A DNA stretch of 13,542 bases, taken from contig CAZKBM010000076.1 of NCBI GenBank assembly GCA_964550985.1, positions 1-13,542 of the forward strand. Reading direction: 5' to 3'. Position 1 is the stretch's first letter; each line of letters starts with the position of its first letter. The position numbers and the translations under genes are program-made. Shown one piece after another: positions 7,304 to 13,471 of the stretch. The notes under the pieces were generated by a model. It saw only the letters and a program-made list of their open reading frames with translations. It searched no databases and was not told the origin of the DNA. Source of the DNA: JAAYCI01 sp964550985. Lineage in GTDB: Bacteria > Bacillota > Clostridia > Oscillospirales > Ruminococcaceae.

Positions 7304-7346
7304 AAAAATTCTGTCGAAAATGAAAACACATTTTCGACGAATTTTT
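7304..7346. repeat. AT-rich hairpin between the direct repeats
   Basis: AAAAATTC...GTCGAAAATG (7304-7322) pairs with CATTTTCGAC-GAATTTTT (7329-7346) around a 6-nt loop, with one bulged base. It could act as a terminator or be a short inserted palindrome. Confidence 0.6.
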
Positions 7347-7350
7347 GGAC

Positions 7351-7380
7351 GCGCGGAGGAATACCTGGACACTGGCCGCC
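7351..7380. repeat. 30-bp direct repeat, copy 2
   Basis: This copy of 7180-7209 has a single change (C to T in AATACCTGG) and ends 18 nt before the stop codon of the K+ channel gene. Its own inverted partner is not seen nearby. Confidence 0.75.
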
Positions 7381-7398
7381 CACACGCAAGCCCAGGTT

Positions 7399-8745
7399 TT
7401 ACTTTTGTGTTTTGGGCCACAGGGTGTACAGCAAAGCCACCAGAGCCGCCACACAAACCGCATCGATGCTTTGCACAATGAGGTGCGCCCCAAAAAAGGC
7501 CGCCAGATACGGCAGGCCCATACTGGTGGCCGCTTCGTAAAAGAAATGTTCCCAGTAGTTTAGGGGCGCGCCGCCCATGGTAATCCACAAATCGGTACCG
7601 GCGGTTAGCAAGGTGCTGAACAGCGCCACCAGCAAAACACAGGGAACTATGCGCCGCTTTTGCAGCACGCCGCCTTTTTTTAGGTAGGCGCTTACCAAAA
7701 TGGCAACCATGGCACTGGTGGTAAAGTAGATAAGCGCGCCGGGTGTAAAGGTGATAACGGCTGTGAACAGGTTAGTGGCAAGGCCCACCAGTAGGGCGGC
7801 GGCGGGGTCCAGCAGTAGGGCGGTAAGGGCCGTGCCTGTAACGTCCAGCCAAAGGGGCAAGTTTAACACCTTAATAAGCTGCCCCAGCACAATGTTTAGC
7901 AAAAGGCCCAGGCCCATTACCAGGGCGTAGTGCTTTACAAGGGGGGTTACCCGCACAAGGGGTTTGCCCGCCGCCAGGCGCGCGTGCTCGGCCTTTTCCT
8001 GCGCGGCCTGCTGTTTGCGCTCGGTGCCTTTGCTTATTTCATCCACAAAGCCAGCCGTGACAATACCGGCGGGCAGCGCAATAATGGCTATACCAAACAG
8101 CGAGGACACCATGCTAATCAGCTTGCCCACGGCGGAGACGGGGAAAACATCGCCATAACCCACGGTGGTAAGGGCGGTGGTGGCCCAGTAGGTGGCCTCA
8201 AAAAAATTGTCGAAGGTGTCCGGCTCGTAGGCAAACATCAAAAGCGCCGAGAGGAAGATGTAAAACACGGCAATGTAAAGCACAGAGCACAGGGTTTTTT
8301 TCTCTTTTTGGAACACGCGGGCCACATAGCGGAAATTTTCAGAATATCGGAAAACAATGGTGATGCGCAGCACCCGAATGATGCGGAAGCCGCGCCCCAA
8401 AAGCCCCAGCGAGGGCAACAGGGAGATGAGCACCAAAAGCGCGGCGGGGGTAAAGGGGTACAGCACAAAGTTCATCCAGGGTTTTTCTTTTACGCCCAAA
8501 AAGGCCAGCAGCTTTTGGCCGGGTTTTTGCTCCCGTAAATCGCAGCTTAGCCAGCGGAAGATATAGTCGGCAAACAGGATGTACACCGTGACCAAATCCA
8601 CCGCTTGCAAAAACGGGGTGCCGGTTTTGAACATCAGGGGGGTGACGCTTATAAAGGCCACCACCACAATGAACATATCGTATAGCTTGCTAAGCCTATC
8701 GCCCGGGGGGGCTTTTTCAATCAGCGTAAACAGGCGCTCTCTCAT
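7399..8745 (-). CDS. Voltage-gated K+ channel fused to a second membrane domain
   Basis: Residues 1-235 form a six-helix Kv-type channel. S1 is about 22-40, S2 49-66 and S3 91-112. S4 carries arginines every third residue (R118, R121, R124, R127, then R133). S5 is about 150-172, the pore loop has the selectivity filter T194-VGYGD, and S6 is about 205-232. A charged linker (236-265, rich in K, E, A) leads to a second hydrophobic domain (about 270-445) of five or six helices. This contains LNLPLWLDVTGTALTALLLD and VGLATNLF, which resemble the ECF S-component-like modules found in some membrane sensors; that assignment rests on motif feel only. Usual bacterial Kv channels have about 230-290 residues, so the 448-residue length is unusual. 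The gene starts 6 nt after the stop of the channel-like gene upstream and has only a weak ribosome-binding site, so translation is probably coupled. Confidence 0.88.
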   Translation of the reverse strand: MRERLFTLIEKAPPGDRLSKLYDMFIVVVAFISVTPLMFKTGTPFLQAVDLVTVYILFADYIFRWLSCDLREQKPGQKLLAFLGVKEKPWMNFVLYPFTPAALLVLISLLPSLGLLGRGFRIIRVLRITIVFRYSENFRYVARVFQKEKKTLCSVLYIAVFYIFLSALLMFAYEPDTFDNFFEATYWATTALTTVGYGDVFPVSAVGKLISMVSSLFGIAIIALPAGIVTAGFVDEISKGTERKQQAAQEKAEHARLAAGKPLVRVTPLVKHYALVMGLGLLLNIVLGQLIKVLNLPLWLDVTGTALTALLLDPAAALLVGLATNLFTAVITFTPGALIYFTTSAMVAILVSAYLKKGGVLQKRRIVPCVLLVALFSTLLTAGTDLWITMGGAPLNYWEHFFYEAATSMGLPYLAAFFGAHLIVQSIDAVCVAALVALLYTLWPKTQK

Positions 8746-8751
8746 ACTGGG

Positions 8752-9855
8752 TTACCCACGCCAGATATAGGCGGAAAGCGGCAGGATGACCTGCCCCGAA
8801 ACCGCCACAAACAGCAGTACATAAAACAGCATCCGCCCGTAAAACTTGGCAAAAAGCTGGTTGTCCTCATCCTTGGTTTTTTTGCGCACGCGGTTGATGT
8901 TGATGATGGCGATGGCCCCGCCCAGTATGGTGATGATGCCCCAGAAGTTCACATACTCTAAAAGGCCCATCTCCAAAGCGTCGGGCACCAGGCTTGCGCC
9001 TATCATAATGTTCCCCACCGTGCCAAACAGGGCTGCGGGAATCATGCTTAAAGGGTCCACATGGTGGTAGGTGCAGATAAACAGGGCGATTAACACCCAG
9101 GTGACCGTGCCAAACAGCGCAATAAAGCATTTGAAGTACAGGCCAAAATTTGCGCGGTTGATTTCAAAAGCCGTTACCACCTCGCTGCTAATTTCGTTTT
9201 TGGGCACCGTGGGGTTGCCGTGGGTGCTCTCGTACATGTACGAAACCACGTCCATATCGTTGCGCATCAGCTTAAAGCCGGAGATGGTGAGGTTTGGGTT
9301 CATGCCGCTGTTCTCTTTATCGGCCAGGTACACCACCTCGTGGATGGGGCTGGTGGATTCCACATAGATGCGAAGCTGGTGAGATTCCAGCGGGAAGCGC
9401 TGGGTATCGAAGTTTTTGGAGATGGAGGCGTCCACCCCTACCAGTTGGTAGTGCTGGTTGCCCTCGTGCACCTCCTCCAAAACCACCCGCTTGTTTTCCA
9501 GGCCTTTGTATATCCTGAAATCATGGGCGGGGTCCAGCTCGGCGTCGCCCTCCCAGTTGAACCATACCATAAACTCCACACGGTAGTAGGAACTTTTTAT
9601 GTTCAGTTCGCGCAGGTTTTCCACATAGGTGCCCACTTTTACCTCTACGGGGTCTTTTTCGGCCACAATCTGCTCCACCTTGGCCGCAAGCTCGGGCGAA
9701 TCCTTTAAGTAATCCTCATAGCCGTCGCGGTCGTCCCAGCGCTCCACCAACATGGTGCCGGCAAAGTACCCCAGCAGTAGCAGCGCCACAATGATGTATG
9801 CCCAAAAGGTTAACCAAAAACGCTTTTTTTCGGGCCCATTCATTTTTTTAAACAT
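8752..9855 (-). CDS. Pentameric ligand-gated ion channel-like (Cys-loop receptor-like) protein
   Basis: The 367-residue product has an N-terminal membrane helix (about 14-36), a beta-rich extracellular region (about 70-235) and four C-terminal helices. These are M1 about 238-262, M2 about 267-290 (LSMIPAALFGTVGNIMIGASLV), M3 about 300-323 and M4 about 337-364. Layout and spacing match pentameric ligand-gated channels. Supporting motifs are VKVGTYVENLRELN, YYRVEFMVWFNWEGD, and FDTQRFPLESHQLRIYVES (149-167), which resembles the F-P-x-D-x-Q-x-L strand of the family; the short VPD turn follows M2. The cysteine pair of animal receptors is absent, as in bacterial members. The retained N-terminal helix is unusual. 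The ATG at 9855 has GGGGGAG 6 nt upstream; longer in-frame starts lack one. It forms a two-gene unit with the K+ channel downstream. The ligand is unknown. It could instead be an unrelated sensor with similar topology. Confidence 0.68.
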   Translation of the reverse strand: MFKKMNGPEKKRFWLTFWAYIIVALLLLGYFAGTMLVERWDDRDGYEDYLKDSPELAAKVEQIVAEKDPVEVKVGTYVENLRELNIKSSYYRVEFMVWFNWEGDAELDPAHDFRIYKGLENKRVVLEEVHEGNQHYQLVGVDASISKNFDTQRFPLESHQLRIYVESTSPIHEVVYLADKENSGMNPNLTISGFKLMRNDMDVVSYMYESTHGNPTVPKNEISSEVVTAFEINRANFGLYFKCFIALFGTVTWVLIALFICTYHHVDPLSMIPAALFGTVGNIMIGASLVPDALEMGLLEYVNFWGIITILGGAIAIININRVRKKTKDEDNQLFAKFYGRMLFYVLLFVAVSGQVILPLSAYIWRG

Positions 9856-9934
9856 GTTCCACTCCCCCTTTTTCTTTTTTGCGGTGGGGCCCGCCCTGCC
9901 CCAGGAAAGCCCTTGCATAGATTTTGCACAGCCC

Positions 9935-9965
9935 CCCATGGCAAGGCCCCGGCTTCGCCATAGGG
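9935..9965. repeat. Hairpin in the leader of the channel operon
   Basis: CCCCATGGC (9935-9943) pairs with GCCATAGGG (9957-9965), with further AAG/CTT pairing inside. It lies 80 nt upstream of the channel-like gene. In the gap 9856-10011 I see this hairpin, a GGGGC/GCCCC inverted repeat near 9886-9902, and no convincing promoter. Confidence 0.4.
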
Positions 9966-10011
9966 CCAAACCAGGGCGCGGGGGTGTATTACAACAAACC
10001 GCTTTACGCTA

Positions 10012-10101
10012 GGCAGCACCATACAAAGCGGGCGCAGACGCATTTTTAGCATCTTGCCGTCCGGCGCTTCCTCTGTGCTTTTTGGTGCGGTTTTGCCTTA
10101 G
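10012..10101. repeat. Imperfect palindromic repeat
   Basis: The left end CTAGGCAGCACCATACAAAGC (split as CTAGGCAGCACC and ATACAAAGC) is imperfectly complementary to the right end, which reads inward on the minus strand as CTAAGGCAAAACCGCACC then AAAAAGC. The interior CGCATTTTT and the end GCGGTTTTGCCTTAG match the right arm of the repeat at 38-112, so the two belong to one family. It abuts, and shares TAG with, the element starting at 10099. Confidence 0.55.
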
Positions 10102-10260
10102 AGCAGATGAACAAAACATAGGTATAGCGAACGCAGGCAGAAACGGTGCAGGGCAAGGCGGAGGATTGAGCAATACTGTATGTATTGCGATTGACGACAA
10201 CGCAGCCATTCGCCGTTTCTGCCAAGAGCAGCATATCTCATGTTATGTTCATTTGCTCTA
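10099..10260. repeat. 162-bp MITE-like palindrome
   Basis: The terminal inverted repeats match at 19 of 22 positions: TAGAGCAGATGAACAAAACA at the left, TAGAGCAAATGAACATAACA at the right on the minus strand. The next inward block GGCAGAAACGG is also repeated inverted. The exact centre is CAATAC-TGTAT-GTATTG (10171-10187). A 63-bp perfect inverted copy of the arm 10198-10260 begins at 13472. The right TA is part of the aquaporin stop codon. Ends of TA-GAGC/GCTC-TA suggest insertion at a TA dinucleotide. No transposase is present, so any movement would need one supplied elsewhere. Confidence 0.85.
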
Positions 10261-10977
10261 GGCCTCTTTTTGGGCGTCTTCCTTTACCGCCAGCACGGCT
10301 TTGTACACCAGGGCCGCAAGGGCGGCACCCACAAGGGGCATTACCAAAAACAGCCAAACCTGGCTAAGGGCTGTGCCGCCCATAAAAAGGGCCGGGGCCA
10401 GGCTGCGGGCGGGGTTTACCGAAGTGCCCGTTAGCGGAATGCCCATGATGTGCACAAAGGCAAGCGTTAAACCAATAACGATGCCCGCCACATTTGCGTT
10501 TTTAACGCTGGCCGTAACGCCCACCACAGCCAGGATGAAGACAAAGGTCAGGATGATTTCCACCACTATGGCCCCACCCATGGAAAGGCCCACGGCGCTC
10601 TCGGCTCCAAAGCCATTTTGGCCCAGGCTGGCCGTATCCCTAAGCGCCTCGGTGTTCAGGGTAATCCACTTCATAATACCCGAGGCGGCCAGCGCGCCCA
10701 GAATTTGCGCCACCACATAACCCACAAAATCTTTTGCGTTCATGCGTTTTAAAATAAGCATGGCCAGCGAGACAGCCGGGTTTATATGGCAGCCCGAAAC
10801 CGGCCCAATAACATAGGCCGTGGCCACAATGGAAAGGCCAAAGGCCAGCGCAATACCCACAGCCCCCAGCGTGCTGCCCGCAACGCCGCCCGCAAGGCCG
10901 CCCAGCACCACCGCCGTGCCACAGCCAAAAAATACCAGCACAAAGGTGCCAATCAGTTCCGCAATGTACTTTTTCAT
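10258..10977 (-). CDS. aqpZ: Aquaporin Z-like water channel
   Basis: The 239-residue product is a six-helix MIP-family channel of normal AqpZ length. Both half-helix motifs are present: SGCHINPAVSLA (NPA at 66-68) and TGTSVNPARSLAP (NPA at 188-190). The selectivity residues of water-specific members are recognisable as F46, H176 (FVHIMGIPL), T185 and R191, which favours water over glycerol transport. The protein acts in the cytoplasmic membrane. The ATG at 10977 has GAGGGG 7 nt upstream and begins the conserved MKKYIAELIGTF; longer starts add unrelated sequence. The stop codon TAG is supplied by the end of the palindromic element at 10099-10260. The gene diverges from the response regulator gene across a 322-bp region. 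Confidence 0.95.
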   Translation of the reverse strand: MKKYIAELIGTFVLVFFGCGTAVVLGGLAGGVAGSTLGAVGIALAFGLSIVATAYVIGPVSGCHINPAVSLAMLILKRMNAKDFVGYVVAQILGALAASGIMKWITLNTEALRDTASLGQNGFGAESAVGLSMGGAIVVEIILTFVFILAVVGVTASVKNANVAGIVIGLTLAFVHIMGIPLTGTSVNPARSLAPALFMGGTALSQVWLFLVMPLVGAALAALVYKAVLAVKEDAQKEA

Positions 10978-11013
10978 CTGAATACCCCTCATTCCTATTT
11001 GGTGATTGTACGT

Positions 11014-11033
11014 TTTTGCCCCGGTGGGCAAAA
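11014..11033. repeat. Hairpin in the aqpZ leader
   Basis: TTTTGCCC (11014-11021) and GGGCAAAA (11026-11033) form a perfect 8-bp stem with a 4-nt loop, 37 nt before the aquaporin ATG. It could influence mRNA stability or translation. It lacks a following T run on the minus strand. Confidence 0.55.
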
Positions 11034-11126
11034 CGACCGCCGGGACAAACGGCAACAAAACTAAAAAAGCAAAAACGCCCCTCCATTTGGATAGGTTTTT
11101 GCACTGCCACAGTTTGCCACATACTG

Positions 11127-11140
11127 GCCAACCTGTTGGC
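11127..11140. promoter_or_regulatory. Palindromic site between aqpZ and the regulator gene
   Basis: GCCAAC-CT-GTTGGC is a perfect 6-bp inverted repeat within the divergent region, downstream of the likely aqpZ start point. It could be an operator; no binding protein can be named. Confidence 0.4.
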
Positions 11141-11174
11141 ACAAACCGAAATTTTTGCCACTATTGATAATAGT

Positions 11175-11203
11175 AACATAACTTACGCACAGCGCGCGGG
11201 CAA
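11175..11203 (-). promoter_or_regulatory. Possible promoter of aqpZ
   Basis: TTGCCC (11203-11198) and TATGTT (11180-11175) are 17 nt apart on the minus strand, each matching the consensus at 4 of 6 positions. It would give a leader of about 190 nt carrying the hairpin and palindrome described nearby. Confidence 0.4.
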
Positions 11204-11227
11204 AGTGTGTGCTCATTCAACATCTGG

Positions 11228-11243
11228 TGTGAGAATCCTCACA
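11228..11243. promoter_or_regulatory. Inverted repeat upstream of the regulator promoter
   Basis: TGTGAG-AATC-CTCACA is a perfect 6-bp inverted repeat ending 5 nt before the -35 box of the response regulator promoter. The position suits an activator or autoregulatory site, perhaps for the LytTR protein itself. This is inferred from position only. Confidence 0.5.
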
Positions 11244-11248
11244 ATCAA

Positions 11249-11277
11249 TTTACATTTGCCGTTAAACTATGTAGAAT
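11249..11277 (+). promoter_or_regulatory. Sigma-A promoter of the two-component operon
   Basis: TTTACA (11249-11254) and TAGAAT (11272-11277) each match the consensus at 5 of 6 positions and are 17 nt apart. The start point would be near 11284, only about 16 nt before the ATG at 11300, and the transcript would still carry a purine-rich site (TAGGAA). Confidence 0.75.
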
Positions 11278-11299
11278 TGGTAGTTAGGAGATAGGAATT

Positions 11300-12067
11300 A
11301 TGTTGAATATTGCAATTTGTGAGGACCAAAAGCCAGAAGCTTTGCGGGTGGGGGAAATGCTGGAACGTTACCAGGCGCAGAACCCCCAGCTTCAAATTGG
11401 TGTGGACATTTTTTGCCACACTGATGACCTGATTGCTGCCATTTCAAATGGGCAGCAGTACCACCTGTTTTTGCTGGACGTGATTATGCCGGAGATGGAC
11501 GGCATTGCCCTGGCCAAAACCATCCGCACCGCCGGGCGCAGTTCCGCCATCATCTTCATTACAAAATCGCGCGATTTTGCGGTGGAGGCTTTTGCGGTGC
11601 GCGCAACCGACTATTTGCTGAAACCCGTGACCGAAGAAAACCTGCACAGGGCGATAAGCCACGCGGTACAGGCCCTGGGCAACCAGGTGGAAACCTACAC
11701 CGCCGTGCTAACCGCCGGCAATGAGCGCCGGGTGAAGGTATCGGAGATTGTGTGCGTTGAGGTGATGGGCCATAGCCTTTGCTATTACCTGGCCGGTGGC
11801 GGTAAGATGCTGAGCAAGGTGCTGCGCATATCGTTTGAGGAGGCCACGCGCGATTTGATGGAGGACCCCCGCTTTATACGCCCGCACCGCAGTTTTTTAA
11901 TAAATGCGGCCTATGTAAAAAAGTTTACCAAGAGCGAATTTTATATGACAAACAACATGAACATTCCGGTTTCGCGCCTGCGCTTCCCCACCGTGAAACA
12001 GGAATATATGCGCTATTTGAACGCAAACGAAACCCCACTAGGATGTGTAATGGATGTGCCTAACTGA
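11300..12067 (+). CDS. LytTR-family response regulator (AgrA/LytR type)
   Basis: The 255-residue product has a receiver domain (about 1-125) with the acidic pair E8/D9, phosphoacceptor D60 in LFLLDVIMPEMDG, T88 and K109 (LLKPV). A LytTR DNA-binding domain follows (about 135-240), with the family marks VCVEVMGHSLCYY, FIRPHRSFLINAAYV and the closing beta strands NNMNIPVSRLRFPTVKQEY. It would be phosphorylated by the kinase encoded next and would bind short repeats in promoters. The ATG at 11300 is preceded by TAGGAGATAGGAA. The 3' end overlaps the kinase gene by 14 nt, indicating one operon. The target genes are not known; the divergent aqpZ is the nearest candidate. No signal-peptide or AgrB-like gene is seen in the window. 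Confidence 0.93.
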   Translation: MLNIAICEDQKPEALRVGEMLERYQAQNPQLQIGVDIFCHTDDLIAAISNGQQYHLFLLDVIMPEMDGIALAKTIRTAGRSSAIIFITKSRDFAVEAFAVRATDYLLKPVTEENLHRAISHAVQALGNQVETYTAVLTAGNERRVKVSEIVCVEVMGHSLCYYLAGGGKMLSKVLRISFEEATRDLMEDPRFIRPHRSFLINAAYVKKFTKSEFYMTNNMNIPVSRLRFPTVKQEYMRYLNANETPLGCVMDVPN

Positions 12068-13370
12068 ACTTGCGCATCAAAACGAACTGTTCTTCTATAT
12101 CGCCCGGGCCTGCACCACCCCTCTTGGCATACCGGCCATGCTGATACTGGTAGACCAGTGGCGGGTTTCTTTTCGTACGGTTTTACGCGTTACGGTGTGC
12201 CTGTACCTGCTGTTACTTACGGGTTATTTTAGCCTGTACTTTTTTGTGGGCATAACAAAGCTTACCCTAAACCTTGTGGCCTGGGGCACGCCGCTTATCT
12301 GCTGGGCGGTATTTATTGCCGCCTGTCGTTTTCGCGACGGGCGGTTGCTATTTTCAGCTGTAACAGCGCTTCTTTTAGCCTTTGTGTCAGAAGCGATGGC
12401 CTGTATGCTGGCTGTTTACGGCAGCCCGCTTTGGTTTATTTTTAAGGTAGTGCTTACCCTGATAGAACTGATGCTGCTGGGGGGCTTTGGCCGCAAGCCC
12501 TTTTTACGGATGTTACACACGGTGGACACCGGCTGGGTTCGCCTGAGCCTGATGCCGCTTTTTCTTTTGGCCTGCCTGCTTAGCAGCTACCTACTGCCCA
12601 TGTTTTGGTATGGCGTATATGCAAACCCCTTTCCCACCTTAATTTTATGTGTTACCATTTTGCTGATATACAACTCGCTATACCGCCTGGTAATGAATAT
12701 TACGGCGCAAAACGAGATGAAGCGCGACATGGGGCTGCTAAATAACCAGGTGCATTTGATGGAGCGGCAGGCCCAAATTATACAAACGGCCGACCACGAC
12801 CACCGGCTGTTCCGCCATAATTTGCGGCACTTTGTGGGCATGTTGCAGGGCTGTGCCGACGCCGGTGACTTCGAGAGCGTGCAGGGCATTTTAAGCAGTA
12901 TGGAAGCCAGTTTTGAAACGTTACAGCGGCATTATTCGCTGCGCTGTTACACCGGCCAGCCCGTGCTGGACGCCGTGCTTTCGCTGGCGGAGGAGCAGGC
13001 GGGCGCGGCAGGGGTGCGCTTTACCGCCCAAATCATTCTGCCAGAGCCCCTGCCGGTGGACAGTGTACAGCTGGCGGTGGTGCTTTCGAACGCGCTGGAA
13101 AACGCCCTGATTGCCTGTTCTAAACTGCCGCTGGAGGCAGAAAAAGAGATTCGCGTTAGCGGCGAGGTGCTGCCCCAGCAGTTTTATCTCTCCATTCGCA
13201 ACAGCTTTGACGGCCGGGCGCAGTTTGACCCCATAACGGGTTTCCCCGTAACCGAGGAAACGGGCCACGGCTACGGCACACAAACCCTGACGGCCTTTGC
13301 GGCTGAATATGGGGCCATCATCGACTTCCACACCGAGGGGAACTGGTTTTGTTTTGGCATGTTGATGTGA
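12054..13370 (+). CDS. AgrC-like sensor histidine kinase (GHKL type)
   Basis: The 438-residue product has an N-terminal membrane region of about six or seven helices (1-215), with no large extracellular domain. A helical dimerisation region (about 215-295) is followed by an ATPase domain (about 325-438). The likely phosphorylated histidine is H255 in LFRHNLRHFVGML; the usual RHD of this class reads RHN here. The N box is LSNALENALIAC (N346, N350) and the G box is GHGYGTQTL (404-412). This pattern is typical of kinases that sense peptides through membrane helices and pair with LytTR regulators. The ATG at 12054 lies inside the end of the regulator gene, with AGGA 10 nt upstream, so translation is probably coupled. 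Two terminators follow. The signal is unknown. Confidence 0.92.
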   Translation: MCLTELAHQNELFFYIARACTTPLGIPAMLILVDQWRVSFRTVLRVTVCLYLLLLTGYFSLYFFVGITKLTLNLVAWGTPLICWAVFIAACRFRDGRLLFSAVTALLLAFVSEAMACMLAVYGSPLWFIFKVVLTLIELMLLGGFGRKPFLRMLHTVDTGWVRLSLMPLFLLACLLSSYLLPMFWYGVYANPFPTLILCVTILLIYNSLYRLVMNITAQNEMKRDMGLLNNQVHLMERQAQIIQTADHDHRLFRHNLRHFVGMLQGCADAGDFESVQGILSSMEASFETLQRHYSLRCYTGQPVLDAVLSLAEEQAGAAGVRFTAQIILPEPLPVDSVQLAVVLSNALENALIACSKLPLEAEKEIRVSGEVLPQQFYLSIRNSFDGRAQFDPITGFPVTEETGHGYGTQTLTAFAAEYGAIIDFHTEGNWFCFGMLM

Positions 13371-13374
13371 GAGC

Positions 13375-13409
13375 AAAAAAAGAGGGCAGAAAGATGCCCT
13401 CTTTTTTTT
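13375..13409 (+). terminator. Intrinsic terminator of the two-component operon
   Basis: AGAGGGC (13381-13387) pairs with GCCCTCT (13396-13402) and is followed by seven more T. Seven A precede the stem, so it can also work in the opposite direction. It starts a few bases after the kinase stop codon. Confidence 0.95.
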
Positions 13410-13413
13410 GCTG

Positions 13414-13448
13414 GAGCCGGTGTAGCTGAGCCTATGCCGGCTCTTTTT
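13414..13448 (+). terminator. Second, tandem terminator
   Basis: GAGCCGG (13414-13420) pairs with CCGGCTC (13437-13443) and is followed by five T. The loop has some further pairing (AGC/GCT). It would back up the first terminator. Confidence 0.7.
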
Positions 13449-13471
13449 GCGTCCTCTATACCGGCGCCCGC

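Noticed and set aside
7180..7380. CRISPR-like array
   Set aside because: There are only two copies of the 30-mer, 171 bp apart, with one inside a larger inverted repeat; no regular spacers and no cas genes.
7084..7389. 101-codon minus-strand open frame with GGQCPGIPPR twice
   Set aside because: The repeated peptide is the translation of the 30-bp direct repeat. There is no ribosome-binding site and it runs through terminator and repeat hairpins.
7930..8538. 202-codon plus-strand open frame
   Set aside because: It is antisense to the clear K+ channel gene and has low-complexity G/K/H/Q-rich text without recognisable domains.
9220..9708. 162-codon plus-strand open frame
   Set aside because: It is antisense to the channel-like gene, and the composition (V, H, G, L repeats) reflects the complement of that gene.
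8752..9969. Longer start of the channel-like gene at 9969
   Set aside because: No ribosome-binding site is present there and the extension reads through a hairpin. GGGGGAG directly precedes the ATG at 9855.
10099..10260. Full insertion sequence
   Set aside because: The element has inverted ends but is 162 bp with no transposase reading frame, so it can only be a non-autonomous element.
10258..11142. Longer aquaporin start at 11142
   Set aside because: The added residues are unlike any MIP N-terminus and cross the leader hairpin. MKKYIAELIG at 10977 has its own ribosome-binding site.
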